From positions 5,642,001 to 5,706,000 of the forward strand of contig NZ_CP116256.1 of NCBI RefSeq assembly GCF_027947575.1: a stretch of 64,000 bases of DNA, read 5' to 3'. Numbering within the stretch: position 1 is the stretch's first letter; each line of letters starts with the position of its first letter. Under the pieces are notes generated by a model that had not been told where the DNA came from, did no database searches, and worked only from the letters and a program-made list of their open reading frames with translations. This stretch comes from Streptomyces rubrogriseus. Its GTDB lineage: Bacteria; Actinomycetota; Actinomycetes; Streptomycetales; Streptomycetaceae. The translations under genes and the position numbers were made by a program. This document shows, in pieces, positions 33,456 to 42,488 of the stretch.

Positions 33456-35299
33456 GGAACGATCGCCTGCTCCACGAGCATCCGTGCGGCCGCCTCGATG
33501 GACTCGGCGTCGATCCCCGCGCCGTGCAGTTCCTCCGCCGGGGTCGCGGAGCCCGGCATCGTCGTCACCGCGAGCCGCACCAGCCGGGGCACGGGCCGCC
33601 CGTCCGAGAAGGCGTCCAGGACGGCGTCGCCGATGCCGCCCTCCCGCCGGTGGTCCTCCACGGTCACCAGGCAGCCGGTCTCCTCGGCGGCCGCGCGCAG
33701 GGTCGCCCGGTCGACGGGCTTGACCGAGTACAGGTCGATCACCCGGACCGGGATGCCGTCCGCTCCGAGTGCGTCGGCCGCGGCGAGCGCCTCGTGCAGG
33801 GTGACGCCGGCCGCGACGACGGTGAGCCGGTCGGCGTCGGAGGAGCGCAGCACCTTGCTGCCGCCGACGGGGAACTCCTCGTCGGGGCCGTAGATCACCT
33901 TGCTCTCGCCGCGCGAGGTGCGCAGATAGCGGATGCCCTCCAGGCCGGCCATCTCGGCGACGAGGCGCGCGGCCTGGTTGGCGTCGCACGGGTACAGCAC
34001 GGTCGAGCCGTGGATGGCCCGCATCATGGCGAGGTCCTCCAGGCCCATCTGGCTGGGCCCGTCCTGTCCGATGGCGACGCCCGCGTGGGAGCCGACGAGG
34101 TTGATGCCGGCGCCGCTGATCGAGGCCATGCGCACGAAGTCGTACGCGCGGGTCAGGAAGGCGGCGAAGGTGGTGGCGAACGGCACCCAGCCGCGGGCCG
34201 CCATCCCCACCGCGGCGGCGACCATCTGCTGCTCGGCGATGTAGCACTCGAAGTAGCGCTCGGGGTGTTCCTTGGCGAAGAACTCGGCCCGGGTGGAGTC
34301 GCCGACCTCGCCGTCGAGGGCGACGACGTCGCCGCGCGCCGTGCCGACCGCGGCGAGCGCCTCCCCGAAGGCGTTGCGGGTGGCGACCTCGTCGCCCTGG
34401 TCGTAGCGGGGCAGCTCGGTCTGCCCGGTGCCCGTCGAGCGCAGCGACCGGGCGTCCTCGGGCGCGTGCACCCGCACGGTGAGGTCACGGGGGCCGCCGA
34501 GTTCGGCGACGGCCTCCTCGGCCTCGGGCAGCGGCTTGCCGTGCTGCCCCTCGCGATCCTCCACCGCCTTGACGCCCTTGCCCTTGAGGGTGCGGGCGAT
34601 GATCGCGGTGGGCTGTCCCCTGGTGGACAGGGCCTCGCCGTAGGCGCGGTCGATGGCGTCGACGTCGTGGCCGTCGATCTCGATGGTGTGCCACTCGAAG
34701 GCCCGGAACCGGCGCGCGTACGCGTCGAGGTCGTGGCCGTGCCGGGTGGGGCCGCGCTGGCCGAGCCGGTTGACGTCGACGATCACGGTGAGGTTGTCGA
34801 GGTGCTCGTGCCCGGCGTGCTCGGCGGCCTCCCAGATCGACCCCTCGGCCAGCTCACTGTCGCCGCACAGCACCCACACGCGGTAGTCGGTGTGGTCGAG
34901 CCGCTTGCCGGACAGCGCGATGCCGACGCCCACGGGCAGCCCCTGGCCGAGCGAGCCGGTGGCCGTCTCGACCCACGGCAGCCGCTGCGGCGTGGGATGC
35001 CCCTCCAGGCGGCTGCCCTGCTTGCGGAAGGTGAGCAGTTCCTCGTCGTCGATGGCGCCGGCCGCCTTGAAGGCGGAGTACAGCAGGGGCGAGGCGTGTC
35101 CCTTGGAGAGCACGAAGCGGTCGTTGCCGGGGTGGGCGGGGCGTTCGAAGTCGTAGCGGAGGTGGTTGGCCAGCAGTACGGCCATCAGGTCCGCGGCGGA
35201 CATCGACGACGTCGGGTGCCCGGAGCCGGCGGCGGCGGCCGCCCGTACGCTGTCGACGCGCAGCTGCTGTCCGAGGTCGACGAGTTCACCGGTGTTCAT
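33452..35299 (-). CDS. Transketolase (short form)
   Basis: A 615-residue complete transketolase: the TPP-binding segment CGDSELAEGSIWEAAEHAG, the pyrimidine-domain glutamate in CYIAEQQMV, and the C-terminal TK domain are all present. It transfers two-carbon ketol units between sugar phosphates. It is shorter than the usual bacterial Tkt of about 660-700 residues and resembles the short actinobacterial and vertebrate type, so it is likely a second, non-housekeeping enzyme. The ATG at 35299 has GGAAGGAG and overlaps the NDH-2 stop (ATGA); its own stop overlaps the LigD-like gene. Confidence 0.93.
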   Translation of the reverse strand: MNTGELVDLGQQLRVDSVRAAAAAGSGHPTSSMSAADLMAVLLANHLRYDFERPAHPGNDRFVLSKGHASPLLYSAFKAAGAIDDEELLTFRKQGSRLEGHPTPQRLPWVETATGSLGQGLPVGVGIALSGKRLDHTDYRVWVLCGDSELAEGSIWEAAEHAGHEHLDNLTVIVDVNRLGQRGPTRHGHDLDAYARRFRAFEWHTIEIDGHDVDAIDRAYGEALSTRGQPTAIIARTLKGKGVKAVEDREGQHGKPLPEAEEAVAELGGPRDLTVRVHAPEDARSLRSTGTGQTELPRYDQGDEVATRNAFGEALAAVGTARGDVVALDGEVGDSTRAEFFAKEHPERYFECYIAEQQMVAAAVGMAARGWVPFATTFAAFLTRAYDFVRMASISGAGINLVGSHAGVAIGQDGPSQMGLEDLAMMRAIHGSTVLYPCDANQAARLVAEMAGLEGIRYLRTSRGESKVIYGPDEEFPVGGSKVLRSSDADRLTVVAAGVTLHEALAAADALGADGIPVRVIDLYSVKPVDRATLRAAAEETGCLVTVEDHRREGGIGDAVLDAFSDGRPVPRLVRLAVTTMPGSATPAEELHGAGIDAESIEAAARMLVEQAIVP

Positions 35300-37215
35300 G
35301 AGTCTCCTTCCGCGGCACGTCCGTCGGTGCGCCTGACGGGGCCGGGGGCGATGTCGGGTCCGGGGGGCGGCTGGTTTGCCGGCGGTTCGGGACCGGGGTC
35401 GGTGGGCGGGCCCGCGGACCGGCTCGGTCCGGACGGGGCGGTGGGGCGTCTACCGGCGGAGCCCGCTCCGGAGGCGCGGGAGGACTTGCCCGGCTTGCCC
35501 GAGCCTCCTCGGGCGGGGCGCGGTCCGGCGGCCTCGACGGCGCGGCGCGGCTTGCCGGACGCACGGGGCGAGCCGGACTGGCTCCCCTTCGCCCGCTCAC
35601 CGTGCGACCGGCTCCCGGCGGAGGCGGCGTCGGGCCCTCTCTTGGCCGGTTCGCCGCCCGGCTGGTTCTTCGCGGGCTCACCGCCCGGCTGGTTCTTCGC
35701 GGGCTCACCGCCCGGCTGGTTCTTTCCGGGTTCGCCGCCCGGCTGGTTCTTTCCGGGCTCACCACCCGGCTGGTTCTTTCCGGGCTCACCGCCCGGCTGC
35801 CCCTTCGCGGGCTCGCCGCCGGGCTGCTTCTTCGCGCCGTCGCCGTCGGCATGCTTCCCGGCAGTCCCGGCAGTCCCGGCGGCCACGGCGTCCTTCCCGC
35901 TCTGCTCAGGACGCCCAGGCACCCGCGCGACCTCCGGAGACGACGACTCCAGCGGCACCGACCAGGACCGTACGAGGCCCAGCTGAACGGCCTGGCGGGG
36001 CAGCACCGCGTCGAGCAGCCAGTCGGCGGCGACCCGCACGCGGTTGCCCGGCATCGCCGCGAGGTGGTAGCCGCGGGTGACCGCACCCGCCGCCGGGCCG
36101 GACATCGGCAGGCCGAGCGGATTGGCCGCGGCCTTGGCGCCGCCGAGGTCCACCACGAACCCCATGTCACGGTGGCGGTAGGCCCGCCGCTGCCCGCGGC
36201 CGAGCGAGGCGACGACGTTGTGGGCGCAGACCTTGCCGTGCCGCCAGGCGTGCTGTGCGGTCATCGGCGTGTACTGGCCCGGCTGGTTCAGGTCGGGCAC
36301 CGCCGCCACGTCACCGCAGGCGAACAGCTCGGGCCGGCCCGGCACCTGGAGGTGGGGGTCGACGAGCAGCCGGCCGCGTTCCATGGGCAGCCCCAGGGAC
36401 TCCACCAGCGGGTCGGGCCGCACGCCCACGCACCACACGAGTGTGCGGGTGTCGACGGTGGACCCGTCGGTCAGGACGACCCCGTCGTGCGTGGCCTCCT
36501 GCACGGAGGTCCCCATCCGCACGTCGACGCCCCGCTGCCGCAGGACCCGCTCGGCGGTGCGGGAGAGCCGTTCGTCCATCTCGGGCATGACCCGCGGCGC
36601 CACGTCGAGCAGCATCCAGCGCGGCCGCATGCCGGTCCGCATCGGATGCCTGCGGACCTGCGCGTCGGTGTACATCGCGCCGTGCGCGGCGACCTCGGTG
36701 CCGGTGTATCCCGCGCCGACCACGACGAACGTGCATCGCGCGGCGCACTCCGCCCGGTCGTCGGCCGCGGCGGCCAGCTCCACCTGCCGGGTCACATGGT
36801 CGCGCAGGTAGAGCGCCTCCGGCAGCCCGCGGAAGCCGTGCGCGTGCTCGGCGACGCCGGGGATCGGCAGCAGTTTGTTGACGCTGCCCGCGGCGAGCAC
36901 CAGCCGGTCGTAGGCCAGGGTGCCCTCCTCGCCCTCCGGGCCGGTGTAGTGCACGGTGCGCCCGTCGAGGTCGATGCCGTCGGCCTCGCCGAGCACCAGC
37001 CGGACGTGCGGCAGCGTGCCCGACAGGGACACGCTGACCCGGCGCGGTTCCAGGATTCCGGCGGCGACCTGGGGCAGCAGGGGCAGGTAGAGGAAGTAGT
37101 CGGTCGGGTTGAGCAGGGTGATGTCGGCCTGGTGCCGGGTGAGCCGGGACAGGGTGCGGGCCGTCCGGTACCCGGCGAAGCCTGCACCGACGATCACGAT
37201 GCGGGGTCGGCTCAC
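35296..37215 (-). CDS. NDH-2-like FAD/NAD oxidoreductase with a repetitive C-terminal tail
   Basis: A 639-residue protein. Residues 1 to about 430 are a type II NADH dehydrogenase-like flavoprotein: FAD site GAGFAGY near the N-terminus, NAD site GAGYTGTEVA, and the second FAD motif FACGDVAAVPD. This would pass electrons from NADH to quinone at the membrane face. Residues about 430-639 are a disordered Pro/Gly/Lys-rich tail with tandem nonapeptides GGEPxKxQP. The start is GTG at 37215, with GGAGG 6 bases upstream. It leads an operon with transketolase and a LigD-type polymerase. Confidence 0.9.
   Translation of the reverse strand: MSRPRIVIVGAGFAGYRTARTLSRLTRHQADITLLNPTDYFLYLPLLPQVAAGILEPRRVSVSLSGTLPHVRLVLGEADGIDLDGRTVHYTGPEGEEGTLAYDRLVLAAGSVNKLLPIPGVAEHAHGFRGLPEALYLRDHVTRQVELAAAADDRAECAARCTFVVVGAGYTGTEVAAHGAMYTDAQVRRHPMRTGMRPRWMLLDVAPRVMPEMDERLSRTAERVLRQRGVDVRMGTSVQEATHDGVVLTDGSTVDTRTLVWCVGVRPDPLVESLGLPMERGRLLVDPHLQVPGRPELFACGDVAAVPDLNQPGQYTPMTAQHAWRHGKVCAHNVVASLGRGQRRAYRHRDMGFVVDLGGAKAAANPLGLPMSGPAAGAVTRGYHLAAMPGNRVRVAADWLLDAVLPRQAVQLGLVRSWSVPLESSSPEVARVPGRPEQSGKDAVAAGTAGTAGKHADGDGAKKQPGGEPAKGQPGGEPGKNQPGGEPGKNQPGGEPGKNQPGGEPAKNQPGGEPAKNQPGGEPAKRGPDAASAGSRSHGERAKGSQSGSPRASGKPRRAVEAAGPRPARGGSGKPGKSSRASGAGSAGRRPTAPSGPSRSAGPPTDPGPEPPANQPPPGPDIAPGPVRRTDGRAAEGDS
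35644..35835. repeat. 27-bp tandem repeat inside the NDH-2-like gene
   Basis: About seven head-to-tail copies of a 27-bp unit encode the nonapeptide GGEPxKxQP (residues about 465-525). Units differ at a few bases (Ala or Gly before Lys), so the array is recent but not identical. Copy number probably varies between strains. Confidence 0.85.
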
Positions 37216-37401
37216 GGTTCGCCTCCGGGCTGTCGCGTACCTCGTGAGCCTTCCGCGTCCCCTGGGCCGGGGCCCCCAAACGTCCGCGGGGTAGTCGCGG
37301 CACGTCCGCGGGGAAGCCGCCGGGCCGCCGGTTTCCGGCACCGCGCCCGGGTACCCGGTGCCCCGGACCCACCCCCGCTCCCTGTCCGGAGGCACCCCCT
37401 C

Positions 37402-38364
37402 ATGCCCGAGTACGGCTACTTCCTCTCGTGCGAACAGTACGGTCCCGCGGAGCTGATCGAGCAGGCCCGGATGGCCGAGCAGGCCGGATTCCAGGCACTG
37501 TGGATCTCCGACCACTACCACCCGTGGAACGCCGAACAGGGCCAGAGCCCGTTCGTGTGGTCGGTGATCGGCGCCCTGTCCGAAGCCGTGTCGCTGCCGA
37601 TCGAGACCGCGGTGACCTGCCCGACCGTGCGCATCCACCCGGCGGTGGTGGCGCAGGCCGCGGCGACCAGCGCGGTGATGACCGACGGCCGGTTCCGGCT
37701 GGGCGTCGGCACCGGCGAGGCACTGAACGAGCACATCTTCGGCGACGCCTGGCCGGCCGCGCACATACGCCTGGAGATGCTGGAGGAGGCCATCCTGATC
37801 ATGCGCCGGCTGCTCACCGGCGAGGAGGTCAACCACCACGGCACGCACTACACGGTGGAGAACGCCCGCCTGTACACGGTGCCCGACGAGCCGGTCCCCA
37901 TCGATATCTCGGGCTTCGGCCCGGCGGCGACGAAGCTGGCGGCCAGGGTCGGCGACGGCTACATCACGATGATGCCGGACGCCTCGATGGTGGAGCAGTA
38001 CCGCAAGGGCGGGGGCGGCGGGAAGCTGGTCAGCGGCGGCACCAAGGTCTGCTACGACACCGACAAGGACGCGGCCGTGCGCACCGTGCACCGGCTGTGG
38101 GCCAACGAGCAGTTGCCCGGCGAGCTGGGCCAGGTGCTGCCCTCACCGAAACACTTCGAGCAGGCGCAGACCCTGGTCACCGAGGACATGGTCCGCGACA
38201 GCCGGGTGTGCGGCGACGACGTCGACGAGCACGTGGCGGAGCTGAAGCAGTTCGCCGACGCCGGTTTCGACCGGGTCTACGTCAACCAGATCGGCCCGGA
38301 CCTGCGCGGCTTCTTCGACCTCTACCGCACCAAGGTGCTGCCGCAGCTCCAGCAGAGCGCCTGA
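37402..38364 (+). CDS. F420-dependent LLM-class oxidoreductase (TIGR03557-like)
   Basis: A 320-residue luciferase-like (LLM) TIM-barrel flavin/F420 enzyme. Features are YGYFLSCEQYGPAEL at the start, ISDHYHPW, LGVGTGEALNEHIFG and ISGFGPAATKLAARVGDGYI. This pattern fits the F420-dependent glucose-6-phosphate dehydrogenase-like group. The substrate is not determined. The ATG at 37402 has GGAGG at 37388-37392. It is divergent from the NDH-2 operon over 186 bp, a region holding a 7-bp inverted repeat (37337-37343 with 37356-37362), and it ends at a strong hairpin. Confidence 0.9.
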   Translation: MPEYGYFLSCEQYGPAELIEQARMAEQAGFQALWISDHYHPWNAEQGQSPFVWSVIGALSEAVSLPIETAVTCPTVRIHPAVVAQAAATSAVMTDGRFRLGVGTGEALNEHIFGDAWPAAHIRLEMLEEAILIMRRLLTGEEVNHHGTHYTVENARLYTVPDEPVPIDISGFGPAATKLAARVGDGYITMMPDASMVEQYRKGGGGGKLVSGGTKVCYDTDKDAAVRTVHRLWANEQLPGELGQVLPSPKHFEQAQTLVTEDMVRDSRVCGDDVDEHVAELKQFADAGFDRVYVNQIGPDLRGFFDLYRTKVLPQLQQSA

Positions 38365-38379
38365 CGCGGGCGGAGCACG

Positions 38380-38420
38380 GGGGTACGCCCGCACGGATGC
38401 CGTCCGTGCGGGCGTACCCC
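38380..38420. terminator. Strong 18-bp hairpin terminator
   Basis: An 18-bp perfect inverted repeat (38380-38397 and 38403-38420) with a 5-base loop lies between the convergent LLM oxidoreductase and holin-like genes and can stop both transcripts. Confidence 0.88.
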
Positions 38421-38438
38421 TGTGCTGTGTGCGGCCGG

Positions 38439-38969
38439 TCAGCCGCGACGGCGCTTGTTCTCGGGGTCGAGGTCGTCCTGGCGCGGTGCCGCGGGACCGG
38501 TGCCGCCCGGTGCGGGTGTGCCCGCGCCCGGGGCTCCGGTCGCGCCGCCCACTCCGCCGGGAGCGACGGGCGGCATCGGCGGGTACGGCACGCCGAGTCC
38601 GCCCGGCGCCGAGGCGGGCGCGTCGCCGCCGGGGACGTGGTCGTGCCCCGTGCCGGGTGCCGAACCCGGGCGCGACGGGTGCGGCCGGGCCGCGCCCCGC
38701 AGCAGATACGCCACGACGGCCAGGAGGGCGGCCGTGATCAGCGCGGCGGCCCAGCCCGGGAGCGCGAGGGCGAGCGCCAGTCCCACGGCGAGCGCGACGG
38801 CGGCGCCCGCGTAGAGGGCGGCGGTGCCGGACGCGGCGTACAGCGTGGCCCTGCGGCGCTGCCTGCGGGTCTGTTCCCGCAGTTCGTCGCGCACGGTCTC
38901 GCGTGCCACCTGCGCCAGTTCGTCGACCAGTTGCCTGTCCAGGTGTTCCAAGTGATCCATGCGGTCCAT
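38439..38969 (-). CDS. Small two-pass membrane protein (phage-holin-superfamily-like) with Pro/Gly-rich tail
   Basis: A 176-residue protein. The N-terminus is a charged helix (DELAQVARETVRDELREQ) followed by Arg-rich QTRRQRRRA. Two close membrane segments span residues about 45-90 (LYAGAAVALAVGLALALAL, then AALITAALLAVVAYLL). The last 80 residues are Pro/Gly/Ala-rich and presumably disordered. The layout matches actinobacterial holin-X/DUF1469-like membrane proteins, which are not phage lysis genes. The start at 38969 was chosen over 38960; neither has a strong ribosome site. Confidence 0.65.
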   Translation of the reverse strand: MDRMDHLEHLDRQLVDELAQVARETVRDELREQTRRQRRRATLYAASGTAALYAGAAVALAVGLALALALPGWAAALITAALLAVVAYLLRGAARPHPSRPGSAPGTGHDHVPGGDAPASAPGGLGVPYPPMPPVAPGGVGGATGAPGAGTPAPGGTGPAAPRQDDLDPENKRRRG

Positions 38970-39049
38970 GGGTTGCGGGTACCCGCCGGCCCGGCTTCCA
39001 TGGGCGGACCGGGAGTGGGCACCCGGTCGGCCCAACTAGGCTCGTCCGT

Positions 39050-39397
39050 ATGGACATTCTGGGAGCCACACTGCGCATCTACGTCGACGACCTGGACAAG
39101 GCGATCCCCTTCTACGAGGGTCTGGCCGGCGGCGAGGCCCTCCGCTTCGAACGCGGTGGCGTCCAGGCCGCCGCCATCGGCTGCTTCCTGCTGATGAGCG
39201 GGCCCGAGTCCCAACTCGAGGTGCTGCGCAAGGTGGCCGCGACGATCGCCGTGTCGGACGTCGAGGAGACCCGCCACGTACTCGGCTCACTGGGCGCCGA
39301 CATCATCGCCGGCCCGGTCGCCACGCCCGGGGGCCGCAACCTGATCGCCCGGCACCCGGACGGGGCGATCTACGAGTACGTGGACCGGCAGCAGTAG
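39050..39397 (+). CDS. VOC-family (glyoxalase-like) protein
   Basis: A 115-residue protein with one VOC half-domain pair: LRIYVDDLDKAIPFYEGLAGGEAL, then LEVLRKVAATIAVSDVEE and HPDGAIYEYVDR. The closing Glu-x-Val motif (E at the YEYV position) is a typical metal ligand. It could be a dioxygenase, a glyoxalase or a binding protein; the substrate is unknown. The ATG at 39050 is nearly leaderless relative to the divergent gene. It has no link in sequence to the other VOC gene near 16.4 kb. Confidence 0.82.
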   Translation: MDILGATLRIYVDDLDKAIPFYEGLAGGEALRFERGGVQAAAIGCFLLMSGPESQLEVLRKVAATIAVSDVEETRHVLGSLGADIIAGPVATPGGRNLIARHPDGAIYEYVDRQQ

Positions 39398-39432
39398 GGC
39401 CCCGGCACGTCACCCGAGAGGCCGGGCGGGGC

Positions 39433-41397
39433 TCACTCCCCGTCCGGCCACATCCGGAAGTCGTAGCGGGCCGGGAGCGGTGCGTCGTCCAGCCGCGCCC
39501 ACAGCAGGCCGATGCCGTCGGCGCCCTCCCTCAGATCGGCGACCTCGAAGCCCTCGTCGAACACGGCCCGCGCGTCCTCGTGCCGGCCCTCCGCGGTCAG
39601 CAGCTCGGCCTCGATCAACCGGTACCGGCCGCGGGCCCGCGTCGCGGGGTCCAGCCGGTCCCACACGGTCCGGGCGTCCGCGCTGCGCCCGGCCGCCAGC
39701 AGCGCCGCGATCGCCTCCCGGCCCAGCGCGGCGGTGACGGCCACCCACCTCCCGCCCCCTTTCTCCGCCCCGTCGGTCCGGCGTGCGCACAGGTCGTCGA
39801 AGGCCTCCGTGTACCGGTCGGCGGCGCGCTCGCCGTGGCCGTCCTCCTGGTCGGCGACGGCGAGGCAGCGCAGCAACGGCCAGCGGTCCGTGGCGGACTT
39901 GAGGCCGCGCTCCCAACTGCGCACCGCCTGCGCCCGGTCGTCGCCGTGCCACTGGGCGACGCCTAGGTGGTACTCGGCCGACGGCGTGGCGGCCGCGGTC
40001 TCCAGCATGTCCCGCCAGGGCCGGGCGACCAGCGTGCCGCCGGGCGGCTCGTGGTGTTCCGGGTCGGGCAGGGACCCGGCGCGCAGCAGGTGCAGCCAGG
40101 GCCGCTGTTCCTCGCCGAGGGTGTCCTCCGCGAAGGGCGTGCCGGGCAGTTTCCAGCCGGCCCGCAGCACCTCGAGCGCGCCCCAGCCCGACCCCGTGGC
40201 CAGGCGCTCGTCCGGCTCAGTGTCGGCACACGCCCGCCAGGCGTCGTACGCGGCGTCGACGTCGGCCCGCGGCAGGGCGGCCTCCAGCCGGTCCTCGGCC
40301 CGGCGCAGCACGGTGCGCCAGTCGCCCTCCGGCGAGGCGGCGAGCGGCCCGTACGCCTCCAGCCAGGACACCTCGCTCTCCGCCTCCAGCTTGACGTGTT
40401 CGAGCTGGGTGCGGACGAGCCCCGCCTGGATCTCGCAGTAGCCGCCGGTGCCGGGTTCGGTGAGCCACTCCTGCCAGCGGCGTCCGCCGGGTCCGGTGCC
40501 CCACACGAACAGCTTGCGGCCGCGCAGCAGGTCGGTCGAGGTCTGCACCAGTCCGTGGCCGTCCGCGTCGAGCGCGGCGATCCAGCGGCGCCGGTCGTCC
40601 GGCACCTCGTAGAAGTAGTCGGCGGCGTAGGTGCTGTTCAGGGGGTACGTCTGGTCGACGCCGCCGTATTCCGGCACCGGGACCCGGCGCAGCCTGCGCT
40701 CGTAGCCGAAGTGCCAGGCCTCGTCTGCGGGGGCGAGGACGCGTCGGTCCTCGGGGACGGCGATGTTGGACCACCAGTAGGTGGGCGCCGGGCGTTCGTG
40801 CGGGTTGCGGATGCGGGCGCCGACATAGAGGAAGTCCGAGTCCTCCGGGAGCCACAGGTCGACCTGGAAGGGCAGGTCCCGCAGTCTCTCCCACTCCCAC
40901 AGGCGCAGCATCCGGCCGCCGTCGGGGGCGGGGACGCAGGCGGCGTGCACGGGTGAGCAGGACAGAGTGGTGTGGCCGGTGGCGCCGATGTTCCATTCGA
41001 TGCCGCCGGAGAACCAGACGCCGTTGAGGGCGAAGTTGGCGGGCTGGAGTACCGGGTTGACGTAGAGCAGTTCGCGGTCGGTCGGCTTGTGGTGGAGGGA
41101 GGCGATGCGGCCGCCGAGGGCAGGCAGGACGGTGGCCCGCAGCCGGTCGTTCTCGATGACGAGGGCGTCCAGCGCGCGCGGTTCGCGCCCGCGGCCGTAG
41201 CCGTCCCGGACCTGGGCGGGCAGCAGGCTGCGCAGGGGCTCGTAGTCGATCTGCCGGGCCATGTCGCGCGGCAGGCCCGCCCGGTCCCGGTCGTCGATGC
41301 GGTGGGCCTCGTCCAGGGGGCGCAGCGGCGGCAGGGGGTTGTCCGGCCCCAGCGGCGCGGCGGGCAGGGTCAGTACCTCGCGTCGGATCGTCGTCAC
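39433..41397 (-). CDS. DUF5107/TPR carbohydrate-active-type protein
   Basis: A 654-residue cytoplasmic protein. The N-terminal half (about 30-370) has a beta-sandwich like that of aldose epimerase-type DUF5107 proteins: VLPALGGRIASLHHKP, LLYVNPVLQPANFALNGVWFSGGIEWN and TYWWSNIAVPED. The C-terminal half contains TPR-like helical repeats (YHLGVAQWHGDDRAQAV, DRYTEAFDDLCARR). Known DUF5107 proteins sit near sugar-utilization genes, but no such genes are adjacent here. The GTG at 41397 is preceded by GGGGAAGC. It is divergent from the DUF6204 gene. Confidence 0.85.
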   Translation of the reverse strand: MTTIRREVLTLPAAPLGPDNPLPPLRPLDEAHRIDDRDRAGLPRDMARQIDYEPLRSLLPAQVRDGYGRGREPRALDALVIENDRLRATVLPALGGRIASLHHKPTDRELLYVNPVLQPANFALNGVWFSGGIEWNIGATGHTTLSCSPVHAACVPAPDGGRMLRLWEWERLRDLPFQVDLWLPEDSDFLYVGARIRNPHERPAPTYWWSNIAVPEDRRVLAPADEAWHFGYERRLRRVPVPEYGGVDQTYPLNSTYAADYFYEVPDDRRRWIAALDADGHGLVQTSTDLLRGRKLFVWGTGPGGRRWQEWLTEPGTGGYCEIQAGLVRTQLEHVKLEAESEVSWLEAYGPLAASPEGDWRTVLRRAEDRLEAALPRADVDAAYDAWRACADTEPDERLATGSGWGALEVLRAGWKLPGTPFAEDTLGEEQRPWLHLLRAGSLPDPEHHEPPGGTLVARPWRDMLETAAATPSAEYHLGVAQWHGDDRAQAVRSWERGLKSATDRWPLLRCLAVADQEDGHGERAADRYTEAFDDLCARRTDGAEKGGGRWVAVTAALGREAIAALLAAGRSADARTVWDRLDPATRARGRYRLIEAELLTAEGRHEDARAVFDEGFEVADLREGADGIGLLWARLDDAPLPARYDFRMWPDGE

Positions 41398-41560
41398 GCT
41401 TCCCCATGGAAGCCGCTCCCCGGCGCGGTGAACAGGGTCTCCGTGGGCCGGGCCGGGGCGACGTGCCTCACGTTTAATCCGCTGGGACCCGTGAGTGCGC
41501 GGACGTAGGGTCGGGCGGTCGACGCGCGTACCAAGACGAAGAAGACGAAGGAGAGCGGCC

Positions 41561-41908
41561 GTGAGTGAGCAGCACACCTACCGGGTGATCGTCCGGGGCA
41601 CCTGGGAGGGGCTGACCGAGGAGGCGCGGGGCCGGCTGCTCGCCGAGGCGGACGAGCACGGGATGGCGAGCATGCGGTTCACCGAGGAGGGCTCGCTGTC
41701 GTACGAACCAGCACCGCTGAAGCACTTCTCGATGCGCTACGTGGTGGTGTCGGACGCGGCGGACGGCGAGGAGATGGCGGGAGCGATCGCCGAGGACCGG
41801 GCGGAGGGCGCGCTGCGCGGGCTGGGCTACGGGTTCGGCGACCTCAAGTCCACGGTGACGGACCTGGACACGATGAAGATCAACCGGAAGTCACGGTCTC
41901 GGCGGTGA
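41561..41908 (+). CDS. DUF6204-like small protein
   Basis: A 115-residue protein with the start TYRVIVRGTWEGLTEEARGRLLAEADEHG and then FTEEGSLSYEP, FSMRYVVV and GYGFGDLKSTVTDLDTMKINR segments. It recurs in Streptomyces as DUF6204. The predicted fold is a small ferredoxin-like alpha/beta domain; no function is known. The start is GTG at 41561, with AAGGAGA upstream. Its 3' end overlaps the convergent GNAT gene by 29 bp. Confidence 0.75.
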   Translation: MSEQHTYRVIVRGTWEGLTEEARGRLLAEADEHGMASMRFTEEGSLSYEPAPLKHFSMRYVVVSDAADGEEMAGAIAEDRAEGALRGLGYGFGDLKSTVTDLDTMKINRKSRSRR

Positions 41909-42479
41909 TCGCCCAGCGCTGGTGGTCGCGCCAGGCGCCGTCGATGTAGAGCATCCTCGGCGAGAAGCCCTCCAGGTGGAAGCCGCAGGCGCGGGCCAGG
42001 GCGATCGAGGCGGCGTTGCCCGGCTGGACGTTGATCTCCAGCCGGTGCAGCCGCATCGGCCCGAACGCGTACCGCACCACGAGGTCCAGTCCCTCGCGCA
42101 TCAGCCCGCGGCCGGCCGCGTGCGCGAAGGCGCCGTAACCGAGCGCGCCGCTGAGGAAGCCGCCCTCGACGATGTTGTTGATGTTGACGAATCCGGCGAT
42201 GGAGCCGCCGTCCGGCACCGGGCCCGCCGGCCCGCCCGCCCCGTCCGTCGCCTCCGTGTCCTTCTCGCACACCAGGAACCCGGCCTTGGTGCGGTCCTCG
42301 ATGAGCCGCGTCGCGTAGGCCTCGTACGCCTGGACGCTGTCTGGCGGGAAGAGCCAGGGGTGGTGCAGGTCCTTGCTCTGGCGTGCCCGGGCGGTGAACT
42401 CGGCGGCGTCCGCGTGGCTGAAGTGCCGGATGCCCACGCGCGGGCCCTCGGCGAGGTGGCGGGGCGGGGTGTGCGGCAT
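41880..42479 (-). CDS. GNAT-family N-acetyltransferase (RimJ/RimL-like)
   Basis: A 199-residue acetyltransferase. The acetyl-CoA loop and following helix are seen in YGAFAHAAGRGLMREGLDLVV, and RLEINVQPGNAASIALARACGF is the strand-helix hallmark of the RimJ/RimL/SACOL2570 branch. These enzymes acetylate protein N-termini or small amines. The start is ATG at 42479. The 3' end overlaps the convergent DUF6204 gene, so transcription may interfere. It lies 9 bp downstream of the S66 peptidase stop on the same strand and could be the last gene of the peptidase block. Confidence 0.9.
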   Translation of the reverse strand: MPHTPPRHLAEGPRVGIRHFSHADAAEFTARARQSKDLHHPWLFPPDSVQAYEAYATRLIEDRTKAGFLVCEKDTEATDGAGGPAGPVPDGGSIAGFVNINNIVEGGFLSGALGYGAFAHAAGRGLMREGLDLVVRYAFGPMRLHRLEINVQPGNAASIALARACGFHLEGFSPRMLYIDGAWRDHQRWAITAETVTSG

Positions 42480-42488
42480 GGGGCCAGC

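Noticed and set aside
38439..38969. Holin-like protein as a sign of a prophage
   Set aside because: No integrase, capsid, terminase or endolysin gene is near. The same membrane layout is common in chromosomal actinobacterial proteins. The holin-like N-terminus at 7428-9581 is likewise only a membrane anchor.
39398..39432. Hairpin between the VOC and DUF5107 genes as a terminator
   Set aside because: The inverted repeat is interrupted by a 4-base bulge and is no better than expected for this G+C.
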